DNA of 64,000 bases from Erinaceus europaeus (taxonomy: Eukaryota > Chordata > Mammalia > Eulipotyphla > Erinaceidae). The DNA is taken from contig NC_080171.1 of NCBI RefSeq assembly GCF_950295315.1, positions 110,990,593-111,054,592 of the forward strand, in the 5' to 3' direction. How positions within the stretch are numbered: the first letter of the stretch is position 1; each line of letters starts with the position of its first letter. Of this stretch, positions 63,711 through 64,000 are shown in pieces. Under the pieces are notes generated by a model. It saw only the letters and a list, made by a program, of their open reading frames with translations. It was not told where the DNA came from and ran no database searches. The position numbers and the translations under genes are program-made.

Positions 63711-63900
63711 GGGCTAGGTAGTAGCACAGCCAGTAGAGCACCCAGATTGTCATGTTAAAAAAACCTGGGTTCAAGCTCTCAGGCCCCACAGGGAAGAAAC
63801 TTCATGAGCAATGGGGCAGTGCTGCAGGAGTCTCTTCCTCTCTCTCTCGCTCTCTCTCGCTCTCTCTCGCTCTCTCTCCCCCTCTCTGCCCTCTCCATGG
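63711..63900 (+). mobile_element. ERI-type SINE-like copy with CTCTCTCTCG tract
   Basis: GAGGGCTAGGTAGTAGCAC head, GGGTTCAAGCTCTC B box, GTGCTGCAGGAGTCTC and then a tandem GCTCTCTCTC tract (63839-63880). The tail end is unclear. Confidence 0.7.
63839..63880 (+). repeat. (CTCTCTCTCG)n minisatellite
   Basis: Four or so 10-bp units, each CT-rich with one CG. It lies in the SINE's pyrimidine body. Confidence 0.88.
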
Positions 63901-64000
63901 ACTGGTGAAGTAACTTGGATTGAGAGCTGCTCTTCCACATGTATGACCCATGTTTGAGACTGGTCTTCACCTTAGTTAAGGAAGCTTTCTTGCTGTAATC

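Overview
This is mammalian nuclear DNA with no recognisable protein-coding gene. The interspersed repeats point to a hedgehog (Erinaceidae, most likely Erinaceus). Dozens of copies of a tRNA-derived SINE of the hedgehog ERI type occur on both strands, with a head resembling 'GGGTTAAGCGCA', a B box like 'GGTTCGAGCCC', a 'CACCTGCAGG' body and a 'CTGTCCTATCCAACAA' or 'CTGTCTCTATCCAATAAA' tail. They sit beside a lineage-specific L1 whose 3' end reads 'CCCCCAATAAAGAAA'. The species call is inferred from remembered repeat families, not from a database search. The base composition is AT-rich, microsatellites are abundant, and positions 3801-4000 are an assembly gap of 200 N.

Layout. 1-4750: SINEs, a short L1 tail (481-623) and an antisense copy (2145-2757) of an unassigned A-tailed retroposon called family U here. 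4758-5196: a solo endogenous retroviral LTR with a 6-bp target-site duplication (TSD), set in an old L1. 5745-6441: a second family U copy. 6850-18030: dense SINEs, large pyrimidine microsatellites and a family U copy nested in a SINE. 18030-23200: the longest repeat-poor stretch, with an old hAT/MER5-like fragment and an antisense L1 tail. 23200-31450: dense SINEs, several nested, an ancient LTR and old L1 pieces. 31454-32662: a family U copy with an inverted 5' part. 33000-39030: old L1, an MLT1-like LTR split by a SINE, and microsatellites. 39300-46100: mostly unique sequence plus one L1 tail carrying a tiny processed-transcript insertion. 46100-51300: SINEs, old L1 and a MIR. 51591-53296: the longest family U copy. 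53300-60050: unique sequence, tandem SINEs and old L1. 60058-62055: a 5'-truncated, broken L1 with the 3' half of ORF2. 62123-62833: the best-bounded family U copy, with a 15-bp TSD.

No gene network can be described. The open frames in the window come almost entirely from SINE, microsatellite or family U sequence. The window is therefore intergenic or intronic, and its interest lies in retroposition: perfect TSDs, insertion into older A-tails, 5' inversions, and a family U that exists in at least two structural forms. I found no convincing novel functional system. Family U is the item most worth a database check.
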